Shown here piece after piece: positions 1-34,851 of a DNA stretch of 64,000 bases (position 1 is the stretch's first letter; each line of letters starts with the position of its first letter). The position numbers and the translations under genes were made by a program. Below the pieces are notes generated by a model. That model ran no database searches and was not told where the DNA came from. It worked only from the letters and a program-made list of their open reading frames with translations. The stretch lies in the NCBI RefSeq assembly GCF_964340395.1, contig NC_135565.1:20473709-20537708 (forward strand). The letters run 5' to 3'. This stretch comes from Glandiceps talaboti. Its lineage: Eukaryota > Hemichordata > Enteropneusta > Spengelidae.

Positions 1-299
1 ACAAGCAAAGAATTAAGAATAACGTGCATGTGAAACGACCTAAAAGTTTTCAACTATCCACAACAATCTAATCTACAAATTTCAAGTAGACAGCAGGAAT
101 TATCGTCTCTTAATTTATAGGATATATGCAACTACACACGTAGACAGGTCAACGTATAACTATTTATTTGTTTTAATAATCTATGCAAAGTTTACAAGTT
201 AAAAATTAATTTGTGTACTAGACTAGTTTATTCATTTAATTCTTCATTCGACTAGCGGCGATCATACAGTTAACATACGTACCTCCAGTCATCGCAAGT

Positions 300-566
300 T
301 CCGTCCTCACGGTGTTCACACTTTGGTAGCACTGTGTCCTTACCTTTGTAACTGTCGGGACCTTCCGATCGTAATTACATGGTTTATAAACGATCAAACA
401 CGCGAATGTGAGCAACTACTGTTATTGTCAATTTCTACTTCGTCGTGGGCATACCAGATATGCAGGTATACGTACTTAAGACTGGACAAGACGTTACCAA
501 CATCGGAGTTTGAGGAACCACAACTTCCCATATTTGTGAAATCACCAAAGTCAGGACAACGTAAAG
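300..566 (+). other. Putative 5' noncoding exon of copy A gene (left edge unknown)
   Basis: The block ends in a strong donor, AAAG|GTGAGT, at 566/567, and the same donor occurs at 41147/41148 in copy B. A reading frame is open here in copy A, but the equivalent frame in copy B is shifted and stops early, so the exon is probably 5' UTR. The next acceptor is at 2639. The transcription start is not identifiable; homology with copy B extends back to the start of the window. Confidence 0.4.
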
Positions 567-1184
567 GTGAGTTATATAATAAATAAGTGGTGCTATACTA
601 GGACTGTATTAAAAGAGAAAAAAGAAAACAGTAGTCCTCTAAGATGTAAAGTTCTCTTTAACGTTGTAAAGGCGAGTTAGCTTGTTTTGTATATGTAGTA
701 GACCTACACATTCTGATATCACTTGTATACAAAATACATATGATTTTAAAACACGGTGCACTGGGAAATCTCCCATAATCATCATCTAAAGACCAACAAC
801 AATAGTTCGAGTCCCCGATTGTTTCTCGTTGCATTCCAAGTTAGCAAAGAATGATGTAGTACACTTTGGGCAGCAAGGACCTAAAATGATAGACTTCCAG
901 AAACTTGCAATCATTCGAATTCATAAAACGTGCACCAGACCTCAACGAAAAAGAAAACATTTTTTACGGTCCACTTTTATTACATATACGCGGACAAACA
1001 AATTAAGTGTGTTGCCATCTAGGGCAGCCAAGGTGCACCAAATTAATCGTACAACAACAAATAGATTGAGCTATTCTTGGTACAAAAACACAGCATTTGA
1101 ATTATTCAATTTGATGGCTAATTGTTTTTGTTAATATATACAGATGGTTATTAGGGACCCGGGCTTTTCGACATCAACTTATAA

Positions 1185-1293
<109 letters not shown>

Positions 1294-1357
1294 AAAACTA
1301 TTACGCTCTGCCACTGCGGTATAGAGCACTGTCTTAGCAGATTGATACTCACCGAGT

Positions 1358-1384
1358 TATATATATATATATATATATATATAT
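1358..1384. repeat. Short (TA)n microsatellite
   Basis: About 13 TA dinucleotides, 66 bp downstream of the longer TA tract. Confidence 0.9.
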
Positions 1385-2646
1385 CCAAATTGGTTCATCG
1401 AATATTGCAAACATGTTGTGAAAAGAAAATTAAAGGTGCCTTCATGTTGACGAGACTCAAAGAATCGCTATACACTCACTGTCGTAGATTTCAGATATTG
1501 ACTCGTCTACGATCGTCAACGTTTTCTCCAGATCTGTTATATTGTCATGCTCAAGCATTTTAATGAAAGACCAGGTGTTCTAAGACTTTGATTTAAACAT
1601 TAATTTTGCTGTATTGGTTTTGAGAGCGCTGATGTCGACGATCACAAAGTTATCCCAGTGCTCTGTTCAAAATAGCTGATATTGACCTTGACATCACTGT
1701 GATATTTGTATGTTTTCAAACGAAAATATAACAGGAGGCGTATCGTCCCTGGTAAATTAATGTACCTGGAGCAAAGAAGTGTCTCAGATATCGGACAGGG
1801 CCTAGGGCTTATCTCGGCTTTACGCCTCCAGACTAGACATATAGACATGCTAAGCGGGACCACGGACTGTGATAGAATTCGAATGCAGAACAGTGTTTCT
1901 GATCATTTCTTTTGCAAAAGCAACCAATTTCGAACTCAGTGTACCAGGATCATAATACGAATGGTTTAATCCGGTATTTAAATCAAAGCAGCAGTGAAAA
2001 TTTATGACTTATTAGAAACAAGGTTTATGTGGCCGATTACTGAGACAGTCGTCCGATTACTTTACCTCGATGTATCATAATAAATTTGAGAACCACGACA
2101 TTCACACAAATACTTCCGACTTTTATCCAATAATAATCGTCGAATGACTCGACTTTGTCCGAAACTGCGACAGTGACTATATTCTGCCATTGTGAAGTAC
2201 TAGAGAGTCGAACCCCGTTTTCCCCTAAGGGATTGAATGACAGCCAGAATTCGGATTGTTCTTGTTCTGTATGGCAGCAGAGGTAAAGGCGATACTGCAC
2301 ACAAAAGTAGTTGCAGACATGAAAACTGTATGGACAAGGTCGTACAAAATGTAACTTGGCCCACAACTACCAACATCTGATAGTGAAGCAGAAGACTAAA
2401 ACACCAATGATTTAACGTTAAACCACATTTTAACCATTGTTTTTACAAATATTTGAACAATGAAAGGTCATGTTTTAGAGAATGGAAATTAGGGAGGGTC
2501 ACACTTTAGAAAACGGAATCAAAGGAGGGTCATGTTTAAAGAAACAGACCAGGCTTGATTTCCAATTCACCATCCTTTGTAATTACTGAAGGTTTCCTAA
2601 TGTTGTATGATGACTCTTAGCTATTTTTAATTTTGTTAGGTCAAAT

Positions 2647-22520
<19,874 letters not shown>

Positions 22521-22522
22521 AG

Positions 22523-24402
<1,880 letters not shown>

Positions 24403-26270
24403 GTGAGCACGATCTATGAGATGGATGATATCAGTGCTGGAGAGGGCAGTTATGAAACTGTCTGTTGACTTTGATTGTTGAATGGACAGTGGTAAGAGAT
24501 TCTATTTCGGAAGTGTCCGAGGAATAAGTGAATATTTGTAACAGTTTTTCTTGAAGTTGTTTTGATGTTACAATATGTAGATATGAAATTCCTTTTATAG
24601 TTATTGACAAATCAATATCTCTGTTATGTTGTACAGTACATGGTCTGGGCACACGAGTTGGTTGTAGTCATTGCTTTTGTTTTGCGCCCTCAACATTATC
24701 ACACCAGGTACCTTTGTTTTTTGGCAGCCCCAACGGTATGAAGTGATCCGACACTCCTGTAAAATATGGGTCTGTAATAAAAATTTAGGCCAAAATTTCC
24801 AACACTTTTGTTCACTTTTACCCACTATTTTAAGCACAGTGGTGTTTTAAAGTAGTCGCCCAACCCGGAAGTGACGTCATAACCTAACCAGCCTTTCTGA
24901 ACATGTCGCATTCAATGAGTTTAGATATGGCTTAGTGTCATGCATACGGCTATAAATGTAAACTAACCATGTTCTGAGAGGAAATGTATATTTAAAATTA
25001 TACCTGACCATGGTAAACACACAGGTTGATGAGAAATATTTCAGTTACAGCTAGTGCAACTTGAGAGATTATGATTGGACAATGACATTGCTTGTGTTAT
25101 GAAGCCCTTCATTTTGTCTACAGGGTAAAAATAGAAAGCTGTCAGGTGTCAATCATAATTATACATGAATAAAAAGACAAGAGACATAGTCCTATGTGAA
25201 AGTCTATCATATTTATTGTAAAAATAACACCAAGAGAAATAACAGTTAATAAGTATTAATGAGAAGGACTGTAAAAACAATGGCATATTACAAACAGTTC
25301 ACAGGATTTCACTGTAAAGTCATTAAAAACAGAGATTACTAAATGAATATACACAAACTTGCTGTCTGTTATCATCTATGTCAGATCTCACAAAAGTCAC
25401 ATCTGTGTGTGTTGATTTCAAGTTGCCAGGCAACAATAAATGAAAATCTTACTTAGGAAATTTATTTGTTCAATATTATGATTTATGTAGCACAAATTTT
25501 GACTAATTTTAGGATTTTTCTCAAAATTAATGTACACAAGGTGAATTTGTTCTGCATTATTTCACAAGAAACAAACAGCAAGTTTCTGTAACTATAGGTT
25601 TCTGTCTCTAACACTTTCCCGCCAAAAGTTTCAATGACAGAAATTCTTGTTCGTTTGCAAATTTTTTGATCAAATCTTGATAATTTTTGACTGAAAGTCA
25701 CAAAATCTGGATTAAAATTAACAAATGTGATAAAAATTATGGATTTATTCCAAAAAACATTACTTTTGAACTTTTTGACAGGAAAGTGAACTGGGTATTT
25801 ACAGGACCTAGCAAGTTTGTTATTGGTGGGAGTTGGAACTGATGGTGACTTTGTTCAATTTTCTCGTGTCATTTAGATCAAGTATGAAGTCTTTTTTTGC
25901 TCTATATTTGGTATGGAGATTATTTGATATAAAAGTTCTGTAGTTAAACCAGCCTAAAAAAACTACAAATTATTGTCTTTAGTTTCACAATTATATGTGG
26001 TCATGTTTTTCTACCCTGATTCCCTGTCCCATTTTCACCACTAGAGGGCTTTAGAGCTTTAGAGCCCTAATAGTTAGAATGAAACAAAATACCAGTCCAA
26101 TAGTTTCCTCAATATGAGGTTAGTTCATTTGCTCACCCCACCTGACCTGACCTCTGTGTACTTCTAGCCAAACTTCTTTCTTGATCTAGTAAACACATTA
26201 TTAGTGTGTTGGAAGTATTCACAAACTTTTATAGAAATGGCTATACTTCTGGTCAGTTTTATTTGTTGCT
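24403..26270. other. AT-rich spacer, no gene seen
   Basis: No conserved or long reading frame. Holds a fragment of the dispersed TTACAGCTAGTGCA repeat near 25045 and a CTCF-like core at 26038-26049. Confidence 0.5.
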
Positions 26271-26284
26271 CTTGCCTAATAAAT

Positions 26285-26515
26285 GGTCTGACATGACCTA
26301 ATTTGTTGTATAACATGACCTGACCTGACCTGACCTACCTTGACATATAACTTGACCTTGTCTAACTGATATGACTTTGACCTAACTTGACATGATATAA
26401 CCTGACCTAACCTAACTTGACCTATGACCTAACCTGACCTAACCTAACTTGACATAAGACCTAACTTGACCTATGTCCTAACTTGACCTAACTTGACATG
26501 ATCTAACCAGTAAAC
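26285..26515. repeat. Degenerate (TGACCTAACT)n simple repeat
   Basis: Short tandem and degenerate copies of TGACCT, TGACCTAACC and TGACATGATCTAAC words. It contains many nuclear-receptor-like half sites, but simple-sequence expansion explains them. Confidence 0.75.
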
Positions 26516-26939
26516 ACTGCAATTCCCTTTCCTGGTATTAATTCCAGGTTTATAACATTCCATGGCAATCTTGATCCTCTCCAATTCCCATCAACAAAAA
26601 CTTACCCTATATATTCTATCAATTCTCAACTTTCTTACTTTTCAATGTTGAAATCCAAACATTATTTACATCTTACCAACATACAAATGTCCTAAAAAGA
26701 GGTAATAACAGCCCCTCAGGAAAGACATCCTGACCACCCCTATTCATACAATGGTCAAGACAGTTCTCCTGATTGGCTGGACCGACTGACTACATACAAT
26801 TTAGATATAAGACTACATTTCATTGGTGGACTCAGCTAAATACATTATTTGTAAAATACAAAATTCTTACTGTGAAAAGTTATCATACATCTACCAAGAA
26901 TACATTCATGTGATTGGCTCAACTTACCTTACAATCATT

Positions 26940-27152
26940 TTGATATATCATGCACCATATGGAAACAATACTCATGAATATAATTAGCATAAATGAATAC
27001 TAAATGACCTCAGATATATCATGCACCATATGGAAACAATACTCATGAATATAATTAACATAAATGAATACTAAATGATCTCTGATATACTAGTATCATG
27101 AACCATATGGAAACAATACTCATGAATGTAATTAGCATAAATGAATACTATT
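26940..27152. repeat. Three tandem ~72-bp repeats
   Basis: Three copies sharing CCATATGGAAACAATACTCA and ATTAGCATAAATGAATACTA (AACATAAA in the second copy), starting near 26941, 27012 and 27083. Confidence 0.88.
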
Positions 27153-27194
27153 TTAACTGGACTGAAAGGAAGGACGGTAGATTGAAAATACTTT

Positions 27195-28490
27195 AGATGT
27201 AGTAAGGAAGCTAATGGAATCTGTCAGGTATTGTAGAAGTGGTAAGGAAGCTAACGGAATCTATCAGGAATTGTAGAAGTGGTAAGGAAGCTAACGGAAT
27301 CTATCAGGAATTGTCAAAGTGGTAAGGAAGCTAACGGAATCTGTCAGGTATTGTCAATGTGGTAAGGAGGCTAAAGGAATGTGTCGATCAGGAATTGTCA
27401 AAGTAGTAAGGAAGCTAATGGAATCTATCAGGTATTGTAGAAGTGGTAAGGAAGCTAATGGAATCTATCAGGTATTGTAGAAGTGGTAAGGAAGCTAACG
27501 GAATGTGTCTATCAGGAATTGTCAATGTGGTAAGGAGGCTAACGGAATGTGTCTATCAGGAATTGTCAAAGTGGTAAGGAAGCTAACGGAATCTGTCAGG
27601 TATTGTCAATGTGGTAAGGAGGCTAACGGAATGTGTCGATCAGGAATTGTCAAAGTAGTAAGGAAGCTAATGGAATCTATCAGGTATTGTAGAAGTGGTA
27701 AGGAAGCTAACGGAATCTATCAGGAATTGTAGAAGTGGTAAGGAAGCTAATGGAATCTATCAGGTATTGTAGAAGTGGTAAGGAAGCTAACGGAATGTGT
27801 CTATCAGGAATTGTCAATGTGGTAAGGAGGCTAACGGAATGTGTCTATCAGGAATTGTCAAAGTGGTAAGGCGAAGCTAACGGAATGTGTCTATCAGGAA
27901 TTGTCAAAGTAGTAAGGAAGCTAATGGAATCTGTCAGGTATTGTCAAAGTGGTAAGGAAGCTAACGGAATGTGTCTATCAGGAATTGTCAAAGTGGTAAG
28001 GAAGCTAACGGAATCTGTCAGGAATTGTCAATGTGGTAAGGAAGCTAACGGAATGTGTCTATCAGGAATTGTCAAAGTGGTAAGGAAGCTAACGGAATGT
28101 GTCTATCAGGAATTGTCAAAGAGGTAAGGAAGCTAATGGGATCTGTCAGGAATTGTAGAAGTGGTAAGGAAGCTAATGGGATCTGTCAGGTATTGTAGAA
28201 GTGGTAAGGAAGCTAACGGAATCTATCAGGAATTGTCAAAGTGGTAAGGAAGCTAACGGAATCTATCAGGAATTGTCAAAGTGGTAAGGAAGCTAACGGA
28301 ATCTATCAGGAATTGTCAAAGTGGTAAGGAAGCTAACGGAATGTGTCTATCAGGAATTGTCAAAGTGGTAAGGAAGCTAACGGAATCTGTCAGGAATTGT
28401 CAATGTGGTAAGGAAGCTAACGGAATCTATGTGTCATGCATTGTACAGGTGGTAAGGAAACTAACAAAATCTGTCATGCATGTGGTATTC
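27195..28490. repeat. 40/44-bp minisatellite, about 31 copies
   Basis: The unit GTGGTAAGGAAGCTAACGGA plus ATCTATCAGGAATTGTCAAA is 40 bp; a 44-bp form has GGAATGTGTCTATC in place of GGAATCTATC. The length forms are interspersed. Plus-strand reading frames through it are repeat artefacts. Confidence 0.93.
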
Positions 28491-28499
28491 TAGAGGTAG

Positions 28500-29505
28500 A
28501 AGGTGTAAAGAAGCAAGGAACCTTCTATTTCACTATTCTATCATATTTTGTACATTTTAATGACAAACTATCCTTGTAAGGTTGACATAATGCAGAGTTT
28601 CAATTCCTTGATTTCCAGTCGTGAATCAGGATAGCGTTTGTAGGAAGGTATCAGCACACACACATGCAAGACAGATCACTGATAATAAACTATGAGGGCC
28701 TTTTTTTTTATTGAGATGGTATGTTACTCTGCATTGAACAAAATTTCAACCCCTGAGTTGAGAGAGATTTTCAAACCTTCCCACCCCTTATATTGAATGG
28801 AACATTCCATAAATGGCAAAGGTAAGACACAGCAATTGAAAACAGTTGATGATGAAAAAAATGACATCTTGTTTGGAAGGTTAGACTAGAAACAGACACT
28901 TTTAGTAAAATTACTATAACTGAAGATACCTTGATCACTACAAGACAGAAAATGACCATTACTCCAACTCTAACGAGTAAAAATTCACAAAATTACACCT
29001 TCATTTAATGTTCATTCAATTAGTCCAACTATATACCTTAATACAATATACTGATGGTCACAGTCGAGCTATATAAACAAAGGAACCCTCTAAGTCTACC
29101 CATGAGGGCGCACATCACTAAATAATCCTGGTTAGTTTTGTTAGTGTATAACATTATACCTTCCAGACAAGAGAAATTATATGCATCAAACAGCAAATAT
29201 GTACTTTCAATAGATATTCATATGTACGTATTTGTCAACAAATCCCATCTGTAGGTTATAATAATTAACATGTTACCATGGTAACATTTAGTTCATCTAG
29301 TCTAAGTTCTGAGGTAAAATCACTGCTTTCATGAGTTTGAACATGGCTCGATGCTGTTCTTATTCATTAAAAAAGGCTCTTAAAACATATTCTCCATCAC
29401 CAGTACACACATCACACTTGTCTACCCTTTATTGAGTATATAGTACCATGTACTAGATACTCTTAATTAAAATAAACCTTAAAAACACTATGATTGGCTT
29501 ACTTG
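28500..29505. other. Spacer, no gene seen
   Basis: AT-rich with only short reading frames. Contains a palindromic GTTACCATGGTAAC near 29273 of the same X-box-like type as in the NHL intron, and a GAGGGCGCA word near 29104. Confidence 0.45.
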
Positions 29506-29506
29506 T

Positions 29507-29695
29507 CAATTGTATGCAAATATATGCATATTGACCTTATATAGCAGTTTGTGTTTCAAATTGTATGCATATTACTTTCCAAATATGGGTGTTTTGATTT
29601 GTATGCAAATTACAATCTACATTGGTTGTTATTCAAATTGTATTCAAATTACTTCCCAAATATGGCTGTTGTTTATGGTTGTATGCAAATTTCAA
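29507..29695. repeat. Degenerate tandem repeat carrying octamer (ATGCAAAT) motifs
   Basis: Three exact ATGCAAAT octamers (29514-29521, 29603-29610, 29683-29690) plus a TATGCATAT variant and a TTCCAAATATGG companion word, in repeat units of roughly 60-90 bp. The octamer is the classic POU-factor site; the function here is unknown. Confidence 0.6.
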
Positions 29696-30849
29696 CTCAA
29701 TTCATTTACTTTCTTTGACTAAAGGCTTCATTTTTCTAAAGTTCTAATAAATCTGTGAAAGTTCTGTTCTGATATTTAAAAAAAATTAAAAGTCTGGAGA
29801 AATGTTATCAAATTTTTATTTCTTTTCACAAAAAATACCTTGTGATTTTAAATTGTAACTTTTAATTAAACCACGGTTGTATTTATTAATTACAGCAAGT
29901 ATCTGCATGTACAATTTCCGCTACAGGTTCACATCGTTTATTACTACATTGAGTGTGATTGGGGTGCAGGGTGGGAAGGGAAATTAAAAAAACATATTGT
30001 CTGTTTACAACCAACCAACAAGTACTCAATGTTTTTTTTTTATTTCTTCGTTACCAAACATTACAATGATTGCTAATCAATACTCCAAGGCTCTCTCTCA
30101 GGAGTACTTTTGCTGGCCAACATATCTTTTGAGAAAGTTTACTCTAAAAGTATTAAGAACTTGAACACAGGTGATAGACTAAGAAAGTCAACGTTCCTTG
30201 TTCAAGTTTAAATTATGTAGTCAAGTTATAGATTATTTGGTAATGAATGAGTTCTTACTATAATTTCATTTGATATGCGGATCAGATTGTTCTGCAATGT
30301 TAGCTTGTTTAGAAGATACTAAATCTGAATATAACATCATAATATCACTCAAAACTAATCAAGAAATATGAGAAATTATCAAGAAATAAATCATATGTAT
30401 CAAATTTTAATTACATCTTATCTTTGATTCTTAAAGCTACACCAGCTGTAACTGAAACTTTTCAAAGTGTTTTTGTGAGATATAATGATTTACTCTCTTC
30501 TATAGTACTGCATCACCTGTCAGTCCAGGGCTTGAAATTAACTTTTTCTTTTTCTACTCCTAATTTCTAAAAGTGGTAGCCCAAGTATTGTGACCTTTAG
30601 TCCCATATTCCTGAACTGAAAACAGATTTTCTCTATTGGAAATATGTGTTATTAAAATACTTCATGTCCATAAATCTTCCATCTTCATCACATAATTAGT
30701 GGTAGCCTGAGTGGGCTATGATGTATGGTACCCCATGACAAGATTTGGTTGTCTGGGGGCATGGGAGTACTGTTAATTTTGAACCCTGTCTGAGTGTCAG
30801 TAAATGCAGCTGTACAGATAATATTGTACAATAAATCTACTCAAAGTGA

Positions 30850-31035
30850 TTATTGAGTCCGCACCCACAAATCAGCACCCCAATGCAATCATGATTTCAA
30901 TCTACTTCCGGATACAACTGGCCCCTAATTAACATATACATTGTCTAATTATTGGTATTAATAATTTTCAGTAAATAATTGGTTATCAAAAAAATACTAT
31001 TCCAGTTACAGCTAGTGCAGCTTCAAAATTTTATT
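30850..31035. mobile_element. Dispersed repeat copy (SINE/MITE-like)
   Basis: Aligns at low identity with 36985-37175: shared order TCAGC.CCC..AA, ATCA.GATTTCAA, AATGTCTAA.TATTGGT, AATTTTCAG, ACT.CCAGTTACA.CTAG. A partial third copy is at 37210-37345, and end fragments lie near 25045 and 30437. Confidence 0.5.
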
Positions 31036-31492
31036 AATCATGTTTTATGATCAAGTTTGATTTCAACGACAGCTTAGATTTAAATTCATGTAAAATATAT
31101 CATAATTATATCATAACTTGAATTATGGAAATTTTAAAATAATGTACAAATTTAAAATTAAGGTTTGCGAACTCATCTCATTTCAATTTGACTGTAAAAC
31201 CTAGTACATTGACAGTTTACACATAGTGATAATATTATATATACTGATCTACAATGTCTATTTTATTATAACTATTATTTAAATAGTTTGAAATGTTATA
31301 ATATTGTTATTATAATATATTGATAGAAGATTCTTTTGTTTTTTTATAAGGTAGTTTTATTGTTTGAATTGTTAATTTTTTAGTTGTGAAGTATCACATG
31401 AATTTATTTGATGTTTGTTGCATATTTTGGTAAGCAGTTATTTTTGATAGTCTGAATGATCCAGTTTTTGTTTCCACTTATGTGTATGTAAT

Positions 31493-31762
31493 CAGGGGTG
31501 AACAAATCATTTTGTGAACTGGTGGTCCCCGGACCAGTGCCTTGAAAAATCCAGTGGTCCTGCTGAAAGAATTAGTGGTCCAAGGTCCCACTAATGTGAA
31601 ACATTAAATCTTACCTCTGAATCTGTATATTCAGATGACTTTTTAACATAGTTATTAACAGTAAGGTACTGGTCCAACTGACCAGACAAGGTAAAATTTG
31701 TGTGGTCCGTCCAAAAAAATCGCTAGTCCCGGACCCAGGACCAGTGGATTTATTCACCCCTG
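31493..31762. mobile_element. hAT-like MITE, 270 bp
   Basis: Terminal inverted repeats CAGGGGTGAACAAATC at the left and GGATTTATTCACCCCTG at the right (reverse complement CAGGGGTGAATAAATCC). The interior has recurring GGTCC/GGACC words. CAGGGGTG ends are typical of hAT elements. I see no exact 8-bp target duplication and no transposase, so it is non-autonomous and old. A minus-strand reading frame inside it is not a gene. Confidence 0.65.
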
Positions 31763-34700
31763 TTAATATACGCCAACAAAATGGACTGGTTTTAGATGCC
31801 ATCCAGATGTTGGTAGACTAGAGTGGAGCAGTGACTGTATCTTTCAGACTATCAACTTTGCCTGCTGGTAGATGTAATGTAATGTAGAAAGTAAAGGCAG
31901 AATCATGCAAGTTTGTAATTTCAAATCTTCTGTGCTTTCATTAATGCTGCCAAATGAAGTCAAAAGTTAAAGTTAGAGAAAACTCCACCTTGTGCTATTC
32001 TGTGGAATTGACACAATTTTCCATATCAGAACTCATATCATGTATAAATTATTACATTGTAAAGCTGAGCAGACCTTTTCAAAGGAAGAGCGCCCACTAC
32101 CAAGTAATTTTTAATAGGTGGCTAGAATCATTGCAATGAGTAGATATTTATGTACTTTAGATACACAATTTCACCAATGATTAACATAATGATAATATTG
32201 TTTAATATGACATATACAAACGTTTTCAAGGTAGAAAGTGTCTCCACTATATAGATATTTCCTTTACATGGTAGAGGGCGCTGTTCATGTCTAATGTATA
32301 CAAGGTAGAAAGCATCTTTGTCGTCATGTGATAGTTTTGTAAGTGGTTAATACCACTGATAGAGGGCACTGTTCATGTAATTTAAACCATTGGGGCACTT
32401 TCATAGAAAGGTTGCATGTGTTATGTAGTGCTTAGTATATGTATTTGTTGCCATTTCTGTTTGAAGTTCAGTTGATATTCCTTTAGAAGTTTGATGTTTT
32501 AGAATGAAGTAGACATGATAATTGTCAATTGCTCAGTAAGTGACCAGTGCTCAGCACACAGAATCAAGCCAATGTAATTACGTTTAATATTAGTAGTACG
32601 GGATATGAGGTAGTAGAACGTAAACACAAGTCGGATGCAAGTAACTTGTTAACAACATCAGACAAAAGTACAAGTAATGTTTAACTTTAACTTAGTTTTA
32701 TCTGACTTGTATTTAAACTCAAGATCCTCATATTCTATACTACTAGTATGAGTACTTGTTTATTTTAGTTTATTTTTTGCTTGGAAATTTTGACTTGAAA
32801 CTTTATAAAAGAATTTTACAAAGCTGTTGTGTGTTAAAAGTAGTTGTAGAAGACTGTGCTATGTCTCAGTAATTGTGTTTTGTGCAGGATGTTATTTTTA
32901 TGGACAGGAAGTAGACAGCTAAAAAGTTAAGATAGGAGAATTGTTGTATGAAACAAAATCTTGCATTGTTCCGATATGATGACAGGGCACCCTCACACAT
33001 CATTCTCTCCTTTTTAGGAGTAGGTCGTTGAGGGCGCAGTGACACAACATATCTTATAGTCAATATATGGTTGATGCCTGTTTTACTGTATCCACTCAGA
33101 CTAGATTTGGCTTGACTAATGAATGTTAATACCAAGTTCAAGTTGGAGTTGATACTGTACACTGGCTCTTGACAGTGACAGTGACTGGAATAACTCTTAT
33201 CAACATGTAATTGTTAACTAGGAAGTCAGTCTAGTCATAACTTAGTTATTAAATGTTTTGAATAATTCCCAACAAAGCGATAAACATTTTGAGGAAATTC
33301 CAGAGTCAAAAGTTTTGATAAAAATTTTCCCTTTCACAAAAAATTGAACACAATATAAATGACAGACAACCAATAAACAACTAGTTCTTAAAACAAGCCT
33401 TGGAATCAATATACCAATATGTTTGCAAGTTCCTGATTGGTTCAGATAGGTCACATGATTTCCTAGGAGTGTAGAAATGGATACACGTCAGATGTAAGTG
33501 ACACTTCACAATTTGTTCTTAAACTGACATTAATTCGTAAAAATACAACATTTTTTATGGTAAGACATTTTACTATAATTATGAATCAGTGTAGTATTTT
33601 TATTCCCTTTTAGATTGTGGTTATATAAAACTATTTTGATACTTAATAAAGAATGAAATCAAAACAGTTGTCATGTCATGTTGATGTGTGAATTTATGAT
33701 ATGGTTTTAAGGTTGAGAGATAGGTATAAAAAAACCACAACTGCGCATACGGTCACGCATTGCACACTGTTTTAAGTTAATATGCTTTTTGCGATGTTGC
33801 CATAGTGATTTCATACTACATTCTTCAAAATGTCGTCAGCTTGTGAAAACTGGTCGTTTTAAAACAAAGTAAGAGGGTGCAAGACGAGAAAAGTTTAAAA
33901 ATTTAATGAAAAAGTGATGGGCAACATCCAATCAAGCTAGAGAATGTGTTCAACTGGACCATTCTAATATGCTGAGTTCTGACTGTACAGTGAGTGTGGC
34001 ATAACATTTGTCACAATAGCCATGGATCAAAGTTTGCTTTGACGAGAGTGCTATTAAAGGAGACATTTGCTTTACTGTGGTATGGTGCCCTCACAGGTGA
34101 GATTGAGAGAGTACATAATGTGACTGCAGGATGACAGGGTTGGTACACAAATTCACATGCACAAAACGACCTTCCATAAAGGGCCATAAACTGAGTTTCA
34201 ATGTATGTTGGCAATAATTGTTGCTACATATTTAAAATTATAAAAATACACTCAAAAGTATTGTACTGACTAATGCATACTTACCGACATGACTTGCATA
34301 CAGCTAATCTGTAACTTGTAAGGTACTAGTTCTTAAAACAAGCCTTGGAATCACACATCAGTCAACCCTTTTCACAGAGCAGGCCAGTGAAGGCAGAATG
34401 ACACAATAGTTTAAACCACCACTTGCAATTGACTGAACTCAACAATTCAGTGATGTTTACTATACCTATAAAAAAATGTAAAGGAAATACCTATTATGTA
34501 CTCATTACTACTAACAATACCATAAGACACTTGTAATGTCATAGAACTTATAGATGTCTTTTAAAAGCAGGGCAAGACAAATGAGTCACTGTTGAAAGTG
34601 AAAATATAAAAAAAATATCAGTATATACTGTATAGCATTGATGTTTTTAATGGAGACACGAGTGATTGTCTTGTACCTGTCATACTATTAATAAGTACAC

Positions 34701-34850
34701 ATAAATAAGTTGAAATGGAACCCTCAGAGAGAAAATATTGCTTTGTGTATTTAAAAATAGAACTAACTCCAACTCAGCATTTTCATGTTCTTAGTGTAAA
34801 CACAATCAACTGTCAGCACTTTTGGTGAGGCCTGATTTACTACATGTATT
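31763..34850. other. Spacer, no gene seen
   Basis: Only short reading frames. Holds repeat fragments: two TAGAGGGC-type words at 32270-32360, a MITE-like core at 32978-33060, and a duplicated phrase, CTAGTTCTTAAAACAAGCCT, at about 33382 and 34327. Confidence 0.45.
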
Positions 34851-34851
34851 A

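Noticed and set aside
323-586. 87-codon frame in the first exon region
   Set aside because: The homologous frame in copy B is frameshifted and stops early, and the donor at 566 interrupts it. Better explained as a noncoding exon.
26285-26515. Nuclear-receptor enhancer made of TGACCT half sites
   Set aside because: The half sites are simply the unit of a degenerate decamer repeat; spacing is irregular and there is no other support.
31611-31802. 63-codon minus-strand frame
   Set aside because: Lies almost wholly inside the hAT-like MITE and has no coding signature.
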